This document shows, in pieces, positions 33,270-42,969 of a DNA stretch of 64,000 bases. How positions within the stretch are numbered: position 1 is the first letter of the stretch; the number at the start of each line of letters is the position of its first letter. The DNA lies in contig PHBW01000003.1 of assembly GCA_002840715.1 (NCBI GenBank), positions 62,001-126,000 on the forward strand. The letters are read 5' to 3'. Under the pieces are notes generated by a model. It saw only the letters and a program-made list of their open reading frames with translations. It made no database searches and was not told where the DNA came from. The DNA comes from Chloroflexi bacterium HGW-Chloroflexi-4 (GTDB taxonomy: Bacteria; Chloroflexota; Anaerolineae; Anaerolineales; Anaerolineaceae). The translations under genes were made by a program, and so were the position numbers.

Positions 33270-34004
33270 GTGAAAAAGAATACCCTGATACTTGTTACTC
33301 TACTGCTTGTGTTGGTCGTTGCACTTTCGGCATGCTCAAAGCCCGCTGCCATCAAGATCGCCACGGATGCCACATTTGCGCCCTTTGAATTTACGAATGA
33401 CGCTGGCGACCTGGTTGGATTTGATATCGATTTGATGAATGCGATTGCTGAAAAAGCAGGATTTGAATTCGAATGGGTAAATGTTCCCTTTGATTCTGTT
33501 TTGGCAGGCCTTTCAGAATGCCAATATGATGCTGCCATCGCCGCGATCAGCATCAGTGATGAACGAAAACAAGCGATGTTATTTTCAGCGCCTTATCTGG
33601 ATGCAGGTCTGGTGGTTGTGGTGAACGCTGAGACAACTGACATTGCTGGAATTGAAGACCTAAAGGGTAAAGTTGTTGCCGCACAACTTGGCACAACAGG
33701 TGAAATGGCTGCCCAGGAAATTGAAGGTGTGACTTATAAACCCTATGATTCTTATGAATTGGCTTTCCTTGAATTGGCCAACAAGGGTGTGGATGCTGTG
33801 ATCGCTGATAATCCTCTAGCGATGGGCTATATTGCAGCCAATCCCGAAAAGATCAAAGCTGTGGGTGATATATTGAATAATGAGCAGTATGGTATCGCCA
33901 TTTGCAAGAATAATGCTGATTTGCAGGCAAAAATTGACGGGGCTTTAAAAGAATTAATTGACTCTGGTTTTGTTGCTGAATTAGCCGGCACTTACATCAA
34001 GTAA
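33270..34004 (+). CDS. Polar amino acid ABC transporter substrate-binding lipoprotein
   Basis: Family-3 solute-binding lipoprotein of 244 residues with lipobox ALSAC (Cys22). The mature domain begins IKIATDATFAPFEFTNDAGDLVGFDIDLMNAIAEKAGFEFEWV and contains ADNPLAMGYI and GIAICKNNADL, characteristic of glutamine/histidine/arginine-type receptors. Translation starts at GTG with AAAGGAGAG seven bases upstream. A strong terminator-like hairpin separates it from the permease gene, which would let the receptor be made in excess. Exact amino acid unknown. Confidence 0.93.
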   Translation: MKKNTLILVTLLLVLVVALSACSKPAAIKIATDATFAPFEFTNDAGDLVGFDIDLMNAIAEKAGFEFEWVNVPFDSVLAGLSECQYDAAIAAISISDERKQAMLFSAPYLDAGLVVVVNAETTDIAGIEDLKGKVVAAQLGTTGEMAAQEIEGVTYKPYDSYELAFLELANKGVDAVIADNPLAMGYIAANPEKIKAVGDILNNEQYGIAICKNNADLQAKIDGALKELIDSGFVAELAGTYIK

Positions 34005-34016
34005 ATTAATCAGTTT

Positions 34017-34048
34017 AGTCTGCGGGAGATTTCTCCCGCAGACTTTTT
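34017..34048 (+). terminator. Terminator-like hairpin between binding protein and permease genes
   Basis: Stem AGTCTGCGGGAGA (34017-34029) with TCTCCCGCAGACT (34032-34044), then TTTT. Because the permease and ATPase follow with no separate promoter seen, it probably acts as a partial (leaky) terminator. Confidence 0.88.
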
Positions 34049-34075
34049 AATTTTTCAGACCACTAGGGAAAACAC

Positions 34076-34882
34076 ATGGACAAGGTAGAAGACAAAAGAA
34101 ACAAGGTCTTTGGCGGTAAATATTTTGACCGCTGGTGGATAATGGTTCTTGCTGTGGTTGCTCTTATTTTAATTTTGATTTTTGCACAACCTGATCCTTA
34201 TAAGCGTATTTTCCTGTTTGTTCGTGAAGGCATTTGGACAACTGTTTATATCACCTGTGTCTCTTTTTTGCTGGTCATGTTTTTTGGGTTGTTTGTGGCT
34301 TTGGGGAGGTTATCCAAAGCAACCTTTATCAGAGGCTTATCCACCGTCTATGTTGAAGTGATCCGCGGCATACCCATGCTGGTGCAGCTCATATTTTGGT
34401 ACTTTGCTTTTCCATCAGTGATGCAGCAGTTGGGGAATTTGTTTAATATTCAATCGATGATTGATTATCGTGCCAATGCTACAGCGATGGCGATTTTGGG
34501 TCTAACCGTTGGATACAGCGCATATATGAGCGAGGTTTACCGGGCTGGAATTCAGAGTATTTCCAAGGGTCAAATGGAAGCCGCCCGCAGCCTCGGGATG
34601 ACTTATTTTCAGGCGATGCGTTATGTTATTTTACCGCAGGCGTTAAGAGTGATACTTCCACCAGTTGGGAATGAGTTCATTACGCTATTAAAGGATTCAT
34701 CTCTGGTTTCAGTGGTGGCTGTGGCGGACATGACCCGACGCGGACGTGAATTCATGGCTGCCAATTTTATTCCCATCCAAACCTGGGTGATGATTGCCCT
34801 TCTATATTTGGTGCTAACCTTGTTGGCTGCAAGAGCTGTAACCTGGTTGGAACGTAAAATGAAAATGGAGAAAACATCATGA
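34076..34882 (+). CDS. Polar amino acid ABC transporter permease (HisM/GlnP type)
   Basis: Permease of 268 residues. After a cytoplasmic N-terminus and a first helix ([18 protein letters not shown]) it shows the family pattern [37 protein letters not shown], and the EAA loop [54 protein letters not shown]. It overlaps the ATPase gene by four bases. A single permease implies a homodimer in the membrane. Confidence 0.93.
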   Translation: MDKVEDKRNKVFGGKYFDRWWIMVLAVVALILILIFAQPDPYKRIFLFVREGIWTTVYITCVSFLLVMFFGLFVALGRLSKATFIRGLSTVYVEVIRGIPMLVQLIFWYFAFPSVMQQLGNLFNIQSMIDYRANATAMAILGLTVGYSAYMSEVYRAGIQSISKGQMEAARSLGMTYFQAMRYVILPQALRVILPPVGNEFITLLKDSSLVSVVAVADMTRRGREFMAANFIPIQTWVMIALLYLVLTLLAARAVTWLERKMKMEKTS

Positions 34883-35607
34883 CGCCAATCATCCACATCA
34901 AAGATGTGCAAAAAAGGTTTGGCGCAGTGCATGCTTTAAAAGGGATTAGCCTCGATATCAACCGCGGTGAAGTGGTGGTGATCATTGGACCATCAGGCTC
35001 AGGAAAATCCACTTTATTGCGCTGTATTAACCGTCTTGAAGAATTTAATGACGGCCAAATAGTAGTGGATGGTATACCGCTTGACAGCGCAGAGAACATT
35101 AACACAGTGAGAACTGAAGTTGGTATGGTATTTCAGCAGTTTAATTTGTTTCCACATTTATCTGTGATTGATAATATAACTCTGGCACAAAAAATAGTCC
35201 GCAAGCGAAATATTGTAGAAGCTGAAAAAGTTGCCCGTGAGCTGTTGGTCAAGGTGGGCATCCCGGAGAAGGCGGATTACTTCCCGGGACAACTTTCAGG
35301 TGGCCAGCAGCAGCGTGTAGCCATAGCCCGTGCGTTGGCGATGAACCCAAAGATCATGTTATTTGATGAACCAACTTCCGCGCTTGACCCCGAAATGATC
35401 CAGGAGGTTCTGGACGTAATGATGAACCTGGCAAAAGAAGGCATGACCATGGTGGTCGTTTCACATGAAATCGGTTTTGCCAAAGCCGCTGCAGATAGGG
35501 TTATTCTCATGGACGACGGGTTGATCATAGAAGAAGCACCACCTGAGATCTTATTTTCACAACCCAAAGAAGAACGCACGAAGGTATTTCTTAGCAAAGT
35601 TCTGTAA
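34879..35607 (+). CDS. Polar amino acid ABC transporter ATP-binding protein (GlnQ type)
   Basis: ATPase of 242 residues with Walker [11 protein letters not shown]-loop [12 protein letters not shown], signature [15 protein letters not shown], Walker [15 protein letters not shown] and switch His [15 protein letters not shown]. These match the GlnQ/HisP group closely. It energises the uptake system with the two preceding genes and ends the operon; a terminator follows 30 bp later. Confidence 0.95.
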   Translation: MTPIIHIKDVQKRFGAVHALKGISLDINRGEVVVIIGPSGSGKSTLLRCINRLEEFNDGQIVVDGIPLDSAENINTVRTEVGMVFQQFNLFPHLSVIDNITLAQKIVRKRNIVEAEKVARELLVKVGIPEKADYFPGQLSGGQQQRVAIARALAMNPKIMLFDEPTSALDPEMIQEVLDVMMNLAKEGMTMVVVSHEIGFAKAAADRVILMDDGLIIEEAPPEILFSQPKEERTKVFLSKVL

Positions 35608-36040
35608 TATTTCTAATAAGAACTGATTGTTTTTCACAAAATATCCGATATTGTTATCAATAACAAGATCGGATATTTTTTCCGAATTACTCTGCAACCG
35701 GAATTGCCTGATGTGTTAAATTACAATAAAATCTTTAGTTTGAAAACGACTTTCTGCAGATTTTAGTCATCACCCTCAAACGAAATACCTTTGAGTGATG
35801 GTGACAAATCCTTTATCAAAAGTATTAACGAAAGAAATATAATCTGAGGGGAACAAATCGAAAGCAAATTATGTATACTATTTCAATACACGATTCTCTG
35901 GCTAACATATGGTGTTAATAACAACATTAAAGAGAATAATGGTTTGAATAATGCACGATATGAGGAGGTTCACAGGGTAGTTGACTGAATTTGCAATTTG
36001 GACATGTAACTCAATCATATTATATTTAAGGAGATGCCCA
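35608..36040. other. Intergenic region before the symporter genes
   Basis: Holds the operon terminator at 35638-35682, then about 350 bp of AT-rich sequence without a credible gene. A bulged dyad CATCACCCTCAAA/TTTGAGTGATG lies around 35768-35803, a short palindrome TGTTAATAACA at 35913-35923, and a possible -10 TATACT at 35874-35879 without a good -35. An AAGGAG at 36029-36034 serves the DUF485 gene. Confidence 0.5.
35638..35682 (+). terminator. Intrinsic terminator of the amino acid ABC operon
   Basis: Stem AAATATCCGAT (35638-35648) with ATCGGATATTT (35668-35678), 19-nt loop that can itself pair (TTGTTATCAATAACAA), followed by TTTTCC. Confidence 0.88.
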
Positions 36041-36334
36041 ATGCTTCATGAACCAGCCACACCCGCAGCAAAAGATCCTTCTGGCCCCTATAAAATAAAA
36101 TTAGGGGTAAGAATGTTCATTGTCTACATGCTTTTTTATGCAATATTTGTGGCCATAAATTTGATGTTCCCGAAATCCATGGGGATGATTGTTTTTGCAG
36201 GTTTGAACCTGGTGACCGTTTATGGGTTCGCACTCATCATTGTTGCTTTGATTGAAGCCTTAATTTACGATTTATTATGTCGAAAAAAAGAGGCTTTCTA
36301 TAAAAAGCAAGAAGAATCCACAGGAAAGGCATAA
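36041..36334 (+). CDS. DUF485 family small membrane protein (YjcH-like)
   Basis: Ninety-seven residues with two transmembrane helices (FIVYMLFYAIFVAINLMF and IVFAGLNLVTVYGFALIIVALIEALIYDLL), the DUF485 layout. Such proteins are encoded directly before acetate/monocarboxylate symporters, as here: the symporter gene begins 3 bp after this stop. I use the ATG at 36041, which has AAGGAG before it; a TTG at 35981 gives an unsupported extension. Its role is probably assembly or regulation of the symporter. Confidence 0.88.
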   Translation: MLHEPATPAAKDPSGPYKIKLGVRMFIVYMLFYAIFVAINLMFPKSMGMIVFAGLNLVTVYGFALIIVALIEALIYDLLCRKKEAFYKKQEESTGKA

Positions 36335-36337
36335 CCC

Positions 36338-38230
36338 ATGGCGATCACGATTTTTCTTGTATTTGTATTTTTTGTTATCGGTCTTTCATTATTTTTAGGC
36401 AATAAAACAAAAACATCCAAAGCATATTATGCTGCCGGCGGTAACATCCATTGGGGTGTGAATGGCATTGCCTTCGCCGGTGATTATTTATCAGCTGCAT
36501 CCTTTTTGGGTATCTGTGGCATGATCGCAACGCTTGGCTTTGACGGCTTTCTTTATTCCATTGGTTATCTGGCAGGCTGGATTGTGGCGCTGTTTGTGGT
36601 GGCCGAGCCACTCAAACGACTTGGAAAATACACCTTCACAGATGCCGTGGATGCCAATTACAACTCCCGCGGGATCAAGTTAACCGCTGCCATCAGCACA
36701 TTGGTCGTCTCAATTTGCTACCTCATCCCTCAGATGGTGGGAGCTGGTGTATTGGTCCAGCCTTTGTTGGGACTTCCGCATGCCTGGGGCGTGATCATGG
36801 TCGGTGCAATCGTTATCACCATTGTCGCCACCGCTGGTATGGCTTCAACAACTTATGTGCAATTCATTAAGGGCACGCTCTTAATCATTTTCTCGACCAT
36901 TCTTGTTGCGGCTGTAGTCATCAGAGGTTTATCGACCCAACCCGACCAGGGTGGGACGGTGGAGTATTATCGCTATACTGATCTTACTGCTCAAATTAGC
37001 GGCGATGCGCTGATTGTTGATGACCCTAAATATACCGTCTTGGACCAACAAGAGATAAAAGGCGGCTATAAATTTGTTAAGCTGTCAGCAGATGGAATGG
37101 AAACATGGTGGTACATTTCTGAAACTGAATCAGGGCTCGTGCTTCATGAAACCCAATCAACTGTCATGAAGGCCGATGGTAAGTGGATCAATGGTTCGCT
37201 CGAATCTGATACAAATAAGCTTAGAATGGTTGGAAATCTGGAAAGAATTGACGGTGAAGGTGATGTGGAAACCGGAAAGCTTAACGTATTCAGTTTTCTG
37301 GCAAAGTTAAGTGATAAAGATACCTTATTCAGGACCTGGAAAACCGCTAATTTTGTTGACAGCTCAGAACAGAAAGTGACTGTCTACTATCCCAAACTTG
37401 TCACCGGCGACCAGTTCATGCGCCCTGGACTTAAATTCAAGGTTGAGGGAACTTTCCTCGAAAAACTCGACTTCCTTTCTCTGATGATTGCGCTCTTCCT
37501 TGGGACGGCTGCTTTACCGCATATTCTAATTCGTTATTATACGGTGCCAAACCCGGCCAGCGCCCGAAAGTCGACGATTGTTGCCATTGCTGCCATTGGA
37601 TTTTTCTACATTCTGACTCTGTTCATGGGCCTCGGTGCTGCAATAAACGGCAGTATCAACCCTGCAGACAGTAACATGTCGGCGCCGCTCTTGGCAAGGT
37701 CGTTCAGCGAAATCTTGTTTGCGATTATTTCTGCGATCGCTTTTGCCACCGTCCTCGGCACCGTCAGCGGATTGATCGTGGCGGCATCTGGTGCAGTAGC
37801 ACATGACCTTTTTGATCGCTACCTCAAGATAAAAATGACCGATCAGCAAAAAGTGCGCGCCGGAAAAATCACCGCTTTTGTGATAGGTGGAATTGCGATT
37901 TTGTTGGGCATCTTGTTCAAAGGCATCAATGTTTCCTTCCTGGTGGGGTTGGCTTTTGCTGTTGCGGCGTCAGCCAATTTACCGGCCATCATCATGCTGC
38001 TGTTCTGGAAGAAAACCACTGCTAGAGGCATTGCCGCATCAATCACTGTGGGCATCTTGTCTTCTCTGATCCTGATTGCAATGTCGCCTGAACTCTATAC
38101 GCTCTATGGACGTAATCCGTTGGATGCACCAATACCCCTCAACAATCCGGGCATTATTTCCATCCCGCTGAGTTTCATCACCCTTGTGGTTGTCTCATTA
38201 CTCACACAAAAGAAGAAAGAAATCGCATAA
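36338..38230 (+). CDS. actP: Sodium:solute symporter, ActP-like, with large extracytoplasmic insert
   Basis: Sodium-coupled monocarboxylate (acetate-type) symporter of 630 residues. The SSS signatures are plain: YYAAGGNIHWGVNGIAFAGDYLSAASFLG, AGWIVALFVVAEPLKRLGKYTFTDAVD, and GTAALPHILIRYYTVPNPASARKS. ActP of enterobacteria has about 550 residues. The excess here is an insert of roughly 120 residues within positions 203-370, hydrophilic and predicted outside (TVEYYRYTDLTAQISGDALIVDDPKY to LKFKVEGTFLEK). It is coupled to the DUF485 gene and followed by a strong terminator. Substrate is inferred from family and from the Cache-domain sensor encoded next. Confidence 0.9.
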   Translation: MAITIFLVFVFFVIGLSLFLGNKTKTSKAYYAAGGNIHWGVNGIAFAGDYLSAASFLGICGMIATLGFDGFLYSIGYLAGWIVALFVVAEPLKRLGKYTFTDAVDANYNSRGIKLTAAISTLVVSICYLIPQMVGAGVLVQPLLGLPHAWGVIMVGAIVITIVATAGMASTTYVQFIKGTLLIIFSTILVAAVVIRGLSTQPDQGGTVEYYRYTDLTAQISGDALIVDDPKYTVLDQQEIKGGYKFVKLSADGMETWWYISETESGLVLHETQSTVMKADGKWINGSLESDTNKLRMVGNLERIDGEGDVETGKLNVFSFLAKLSDKDTLFRTWKTANFVDSSEQKVTVYYPKLVTGDQFMRPGLKFKVEGTFLEKLDFLSLMIALFLGTAALPHILIRYYTVPNPASARKSTIVAIAAIGFFYILTLFMGLGAAINGSINPADSNMSAPLLARSFSEILFAIISAIAFATVLGTVSGLIVAASGAVAHDLFDRYLKIKMTDQQKVRAGKITAFVIGGIAILLGILFKGINVSFLVGLAFAVAASANLPAIIMLLFWKKTTARGIAASITVGILSSLILIAMSPELYTLYGRNPLDAPIPLNNPGIISIPLSFITLVVVSLLTQKKKEIA

Positions 38231-38236
38231 TTCATT

Positions 38237-38282
38237 AAAGAGACTGGATGTTCTTGAGACGGAACATTCAGTCTCTTTTTTC
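38237..38282 (+). terminator. Intrinsic terminator after the symporter gene
   Basis: A long hairpin: AAAGAGACTG (38237-38246) pairs with CAGTCTCTTT (38269-38278), and the inner ATGTTC (38248-38253) with GAACAT (38262-38267), then a T-run. Confidence 0.92.
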
Positions 38283-38352
38283 TCAGGCAGGCATTGCTTT
38301 TGGTGAGGGCCTGAGAAAGATTAATTTCACAAAAGAGTTGTAAACTAAGCAT

Positions 38353-41300
38353 ATGGCACAAGAAATTTTGCTCAACTTGCATTGTCATTCAATGTTCAGC
38401 GACGGCGAATTAACGCCAGAATCGCTGGCTGAGCTGTTGGCTGCCAAAAATGTGCGCTATGCCTCGCTTACTGATCACGACACGATTGAAGGCCAGCATA
38501 GGTTTCAGACGGCCTTAAAAAAACTGGGGGTGGAGTTTATTCCCGGTGTTGAGCTGACCACTTTTCTCAATGGGCAGGAAGTTCATCTGTTGGGTTACGG
38601 CTTTAATGTGGATGACCCTGATCTGAACAGCACAATGCTTTCACTGCGGCAGTCCAAGGCGCTTGATAACGTAAGCATCGCCGGTTCAATGCGAAAAAGA
38701 AGTGCCAATCATATCGATTCTGACAAGATCCACCATAGAACCACCGTCCAATCGGGGACGATTGAGACCCGGGATGCGATCAGGCTGCTTCATCAAGCGG
38801 GAGGGTGTGTCTTATTGGCTCATCCTTTGACCATAAACAAAGACCCCGAAAAATTAATTCCGATAATCAAGAAACTCAAAGCTTTAGGTTTGGATGGTAT
38901 TGAAGCCGTCTATACTGAATATTCGCAATCAGATCAAAAAATGCTACGGGATTGTGCTGATGCCGAAGATCTGTTGGTCAGTGCAGGCACCGACTTTCAC
39001 GCAAAATTGCACGACCTTTCCGTTGAATTGGAACGCGAACGATGGGTCAAACTGCGTTCAAAGATATTTTCCGGCCAGGGTTTTTTGAGAAGCACAAAAT
39101 CGAATTTCATCGATCAATCCGGGCATCAAGCGGCTCCCCATAAAACAACCGAGAGGCATCACCATTTTCAAAAACGCAGCTTTATCTTAAGAATATTTTT
39201 ACCAACTTTCCTGGCGATTGCGCTGTTTCTGACAGCCATCTGGGTTTTTGTCATTCCATCTTTTGAAAATACATTGCTCGACCGCAAGCGTGAACTCATT
39301 CGCGAATTAACCAATTCAGCCATCAGTATACTCACGTCGTACCATAAAGAAGAATTGGCCGGCTCACTTTATCGTGAGGAGGCTCAAGCATTGGCCATTG
39401 ATCGCGTGCAGTCTTTGCGTTACGGGGCCGAGGATAAAGATTATTTTTGGATTCAGGATCTCAAACCCACCATGATCATGCATCCTTACCGGCCAGAGTT
39501 GAACGGTGAAGATCTGTTGGATTTCAAAGATGCCCGCGGGGTGCGAATATTCGTTGAGTTTTCCAATTTGGTGCAGCGTGAAGGCGAGGGGTACATTGAT
39601 TATGTCTGGCAGTGGAAGGATGATCCAGACCGGCTGGAGCCGAAGGAATCCTTTGTCAAGCTCTTTGAACCCTGGGATTGGATCATCGGTACTGGCATTT
39701 ACATTGATGACGTAAATCAGGAAATTGCTAAAATTGAAAAAGACATCACCACGACTTCTGTGGTCGTCTCAGTCATTATTATTTTATTATTGCTTTATGT
39801 GCTTCAACAATCGCTGCAGATTGAAAAAGGCCGCCAAGATGTGTTGGATGAGTTAAAAGAATCGACTGAGCGCTATCACACGGTGATCGAAACCATGACT
39901 GAAGGCACCTTGTTGGTGATTGATAACCGTTGCAGGTATGCGAATTCAACCTTCATCAATATGATCGGTTATTCTGAAACCCAACTTCCGTTTTTAGATT
40001 TGGAAGACATATTGCCCAGATCGCCAGAAAATCAGGAAATTTGGGAAAATGTCGCTCAAACTGATGCAACAAAAGTCTCTCTAGGCAAAGCCGTGGATGG
40101 CTTTTTGCAAAATAAAGAAGGGCAGCTCATTGATTGCATTCTGATGCTTAATCCCATCCAATATGCCAATCAAGAAGGTTTCATCCTTCTCGCCAGGGAT
40201 ATTGCCCACCAATCCAATTTTGTGGCGAGTGACGGGTTATCAAAGGCCGTAAAAATTATTGATGTAGGCGTGTTTAGAGCGAGGGCTGTGCGGCGGGGCG
40301 TCTTCTTGGAGATAAACCCGGCAGGTTATGGACTGCTGCCTGAAGAGTGTAAAACCGATGGCGCACAACCTTCTTTGGCTGATCTTTTTCCTGACACCTT
40401 TGAATTTGACCATTTCATCAACGACCTGAAACGCAAAGGTCAAATAAATGAATATATTTTGAAGTTAAACGCCAGCAATGACCGGAGTTTGACGATCGCG
40501 CTTTCAGCCACCCTTGAACTGGACGAAGCCGGTCAGCCTTATTTAATAACAGGCATGCTCAAAGATGTGACGCAAACCCAAAAACTGCTGGCAGACCGAG
40601 AAGCACAAATCAACAAATTGCAGGCCTCTCTTTTGTTTTTCCATGAACCATTATCGAAACTCGAAAGAGCGTTGGTCACCGGCGAAACTAACACGACGAT
40701 TCAACAAGTTTCAAAACGGATGAGTGACAAAAATATGTCGGCGGCATTAATTACAGCCGATAATGGTGATGCGCTTGGCATCATCACTGACCATGATCTG
40801 CGTGATCGGGTCATTGCCCAAAAAACGGATTCAAATAAACCAGCTTTTTCAGTGATGACTTCGCCCATCGTCAGGATCAATGAGAACGCCATGATCTATG
40901 AAGCCATCATTAAAATGGAAGAAAAAGGGGTGCGCCACCTGGCGGTCGAAAATGACAGCGGTCAGATCGTAAACCTGGTGGATTCAAAGATGCTTGCACA
41001 GTTTCCACGCTATGGGGCTTACATTCTGACCCAAGAAATTGCAAAAACCACAACCCTTGATGATTTGGTCACCACCAATCAGAGAAAAAACAAAGCAGTG
41101 AAGGTGCTTATCGAAAGCAGCCACAATGTCAGGCATGCAACCAGCATGCTTTCATCCATTTATGATGCTTCAACTGAGCGTCTTATTAATTTTGCTCTTG
41201 AGGAATTCGGTCCGCCCCCAACACCTTTTGCATTTATCGGTATGGGCAGTCAGGGGAGGCAGGAGCCTACTTTGGTGACTGATCAGGATAATGGAATTAT

Positions 41301-42048
41301 CTATATGGCAAGTGCAGAGCATCAGCCATACTTTTTAGCCTTGGGTGAAAGAATTTCGCAGGGGTTAGACGCGATTGGCGCCAGTTATTGCGACGGAAAG
41401 GTAATGGCAAGCAACCCTGCCTGGTGCAAACCGCTGGAAGCCTGGAAAAGAGATTTTAACCTTCGAATTAACAACCCGGAAGCTCAACAAATGGTTGATC
41501 TTTCAATTTTTTTCGATTTCAGGTTGATCCATGGTGATATGCAACTGGTTCAAGATTTACGTAAACACCTTAGTCTTTCCCTTCAAGACCGCCATGACTT
41601 TTTCCATTTGTTTGCCAAACAAGCTCAAAAATTTAAAGCGCCGACAAGGGGCATAAGCAGTGGTTTGCTTGGCATTGGGTCAGTGGATTCGGGTGAACGT
41701 GAAATCAACCTGAAAGACTTGATCATGCCGATCGTAAACTTTGCCCGCCTTTATGCATTAAAGAATAATATTCAACAAACCAACACACTTGAACGGATGA
41801 GTATTCTTGCAGAGCGCGGAATTATCTCAACCAATACTTGTGATGAAATGTCAACCACATATGAGTATGTCTTGCTCATGAGGTTAAAAAATCAAATTTC
41901 ACAAATTGATGAAAATCAGCAGCCTGACAATACTGTTCAACTTGGAAAATTGGCTGACCTGCACCAAACCCGGCTGCATGAAGCTTTGGCACTGATATCA
42001 GTTCTTCAAAAGAGAATTTCTTTTGATTTTCTTGGCGGGATTCAATAA
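38353..42048 (+). CDS. PHP-Cache-PAS-CBS-DUF294 multidomain sensor protein
   Basis: A 1231-residue protein of unusual composition. Residues 1-225: PHP phosphoesterase domain with intact metal motifs (LHCHSMFSDG, LTDHDT, LLAHP, GTDFHA). About 276-300 and 465-487: two transmembrane helices bracketing an extracytoplasmic single-Cache domain (EDKDYFWIQDLKPTMIMHPYRPEL, WDWIIGTGIYIDD). About 506-755: two PAS-like domains. About 775-890: a CBS pair. About 940-1231: DUF294 nucleotidyltransferase with GMGSQGRQEP and TDQDNG, plus its C-terminal domain. CBS-DUF294 proteins commonly neighbour acetate-type symporters, as here, and Cache domains of this type bind small carboxylates. It may couple carboxylate sensing to nucleotide transfer. 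No clear ribosome site precedes the ATG. Confidence 0.85.
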   Translation: MAQEILLNLHCHSMFSDGELTPESLAELLAAKNVRYASLTDHDTIEGQHRFQTALKKLGVEFIPGVELTTFLNGQEVHLLGYGFNVDDPDLNSTMLSLRQSKALDNVSIAGSMRKRSANHIDSDKIHHRTTVQSGTIETRDAIRLLHQAGGCVLLAHPLTINKDPEKLIPIIKKLKALGLDGIEAVYTEYSQSDQKMLRDCADAEDLLVSAGTDFHAKLHDLSVELERERWVKLRSKIFSGQGFLRSTKSNFIDQSGHQAAPHKTTERHHHFQKRSFILRIFLPTFLAIALFLTAIWVFVIPSFENTLLDRKRELIRELTNSAISILTSYHKEELAGSLYREEAQALAIDRVQSLRYGAEDKDYFWIQDLKPTMIMHPYRPELNGEDLLDFKDARGVRIFVEFSNLVQREGEGYIDYVWQWKDDPDRLEPKESFVKLFEPWDWIIGTGIYIDDVNQEIAKIEKDITTTSVVVSVIIILLLLYVLQQSLQIEKGRQDVLDELKESTERYHTVIETMTEGTLLVIDNRCRYANSTFINMIGYSETQLPFLDLEDILPRSPENQEIWENVAQTDATKVSLGKAVDGFLQNKEGQLIDCILMLNPIQYANQEGFILLARDIAHQSNFVASDGLSKAVKIIDVGVFRARAVRRGVFLEINPAGYGLLPEECKTDGAQPSLADLFPDTFEFDHFINDLKRKGQINEYILKLNASNDRSLTIALSATLELDEAGQPYLITGMLKDVTQTQKLLADREAQINKLQASLLFFHEPLSKLERALVTGETNTTIQQVSKRMSDKNMSAALITADNGDALGIITDHDLRDRVIAQKTDSNKPAFSVMTSPIVRINENAMIYEAIIKMEEKGVRHLAVENDSGQIVNLVDSKMLAQFPRYGAYILTQEIAKTTTLDDLVTTNQRKNKAVKVLIESSHNVRHATSMLSSIYDASTERLINFALEEFGPPPTPFAFIGMGSQGRQEPTLVTDQDNGIIYMASAEHQPYFLALGERISQGLDAIGASYCDGKVMASNPAWCKPLEAWKRDFNLRINNPEAQQMVDLSIFFDFRLIHGDMQLVQDLRKHLSLSLQDRHDFFHLFAKQAQKFKAPTRGISSGLLGIGSVDSGEREINLKDLIMPIVNFARLYALKNNIQQTNTLERMSILAERGIISTNTCDEMSTTYEYVLLMRLKNQISQIDENQQPDNTVQLGKLADLHQTRLHEALALISVLQKRISFDFLGGIQ

Positions 42049-42103
42049 TTTGTGATTTGATTTAGGCATTGGCGCATATTTATTTGTCTATACATCCTCT
42101 TTC

Positions 42104-42132
42104 TTGACGCATCCTTCCGGCTGTTCTATAAT
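42104..42132 (+). promoter_or_regulatory. Promoter of the SAM hydrolase-ECF operon
   Basis: TTGACG (42104-42109), 17-bp spacer, TATAAT (42127-42132), 33 bp before the ATG. The leader is too short for a riboswitch. Confidence 0.8.
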
Positions 42133-42165
42133 TCCTTTTTCACCATCTTGCATTAAAGGTACAAA

Positions 42166-42969
42166 ATGCCCATCATTACCCTGTTAACTGATTTTGGTTT
42201 GCGTGATACTTTCATCGGTGTGATGAAGGGTGTTATTTGCTCGATCTCTCCCAATGTACAGATTGTTGATTTGACTCACGAAATTCCTGCCCAGCGCGTG
42301 GTGGATGGTGCTCTTGCCATTGCCGGGGCAGTGCCTTACTTCCCGGCTGGTACGATTCATGTCTGTGTGGTGGACCCCGGGGTAGGCACGGTCCGAAGGC
42401 CCATGCTGGCTTCGATCGGTAACCAATATTTTATCGGACCTGATAATGGATTGTTCAGCCTTCTGATCAAAAAAGCAGAAGAGCAGACCACACCACCGAT
42501 TTATGTTGCGCTTAACAAGACCCACTACTGGCTGCCTCAAGTATCAAACAGTTTTCACGGCCGCGATATTTTTGCACCTGTCGCCGCGCATCTGGCTAAC
42601 GGGGTAAGACTTGAAGAATTAGGCGACCCGTTTGAAAATCCGATCTTGATTGATATTCCTGTGCCGCAGAAAACCACGGACGGCTGGCTCGGACAGATCA
42701 TGCAGGTGGATCATTTCGGCAACCTGGTCAGCAATATCTCCCGCGAACAACTCGAACCCGGCAAAGGGGTTAATATTTCTGTGAAAAACACGTTGATTAA
42801 AGAAGTGGTCGCCACTTTTGGCAGCAAACCGGCTGGAGAGTTGATCGCCATGTTTGATTCAAGTGGTCATATGGCAATTTCAGTGGTCAACGGCAACGCT
42901 GCTGAACGTCTTGGTGCGCAAGCAGATGAGCTTATTCGCCTAACCTTCACTTCGGAGCAAGCTTCATGA
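42166..42969 (+). CDS. SAM hydrolase (SAM hydroxide adenosyltransferase, DUF62)
   Basis: Enzyme of 267 residues of the fluorinase/chlorinase/DUF62 superfamily. Motifs: ITLLTDFGLRDTFIGVMKGVI, the Asp and Arg of VVDPGVGTVRRPM, YFIGPDNGLFS, and the His of SFHGRDIFAPVAAHL. This Asp/Arg/His set is what distinguishes SAM hydrolases (SAM plus water to adenosine and methionine) from halogenases. The C-terminal beta-barrel (GQIMQVDHFGNLVSNI) is complete. Its stop overlaps the start of the ECF ATPase gene, so the enzyme is translated together with a vitamin- or nucleoside-type importer. Ribosome site AAAGG. Confidence 0.9.
   Translation: MPIITLLTDFGLRDTFIGVMKGVICSISPNVQIVDLTHEIPAQRVVDGALAIAGAVPYFPAGTIHVCVVDPGVGTVRRPMLASIGNQYFIGPDNGLFSLLIKKAEEQTTPPIYVALNKTHYWLPQVSNSFHGRDIFAPVAAHLANGVRLEELGDPFENPILIDIPVPQKTTDGWLGQIMQVDHFGNLVSNISREQLEPGKGVNISVKNTLIKEVVATFGSKPAGELIAMFDSSGHMAISVVNGNAAERLGAQADELIRLTFTSEQAS

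Noticed and set aside
42049..42165. Possible SAM riboswitch before the SAM hydrolase gene
   Set aside because: The promoter lies at 42104-42132, leaving a leader of about 25 nt, far too short for any SAM riboswitch class.
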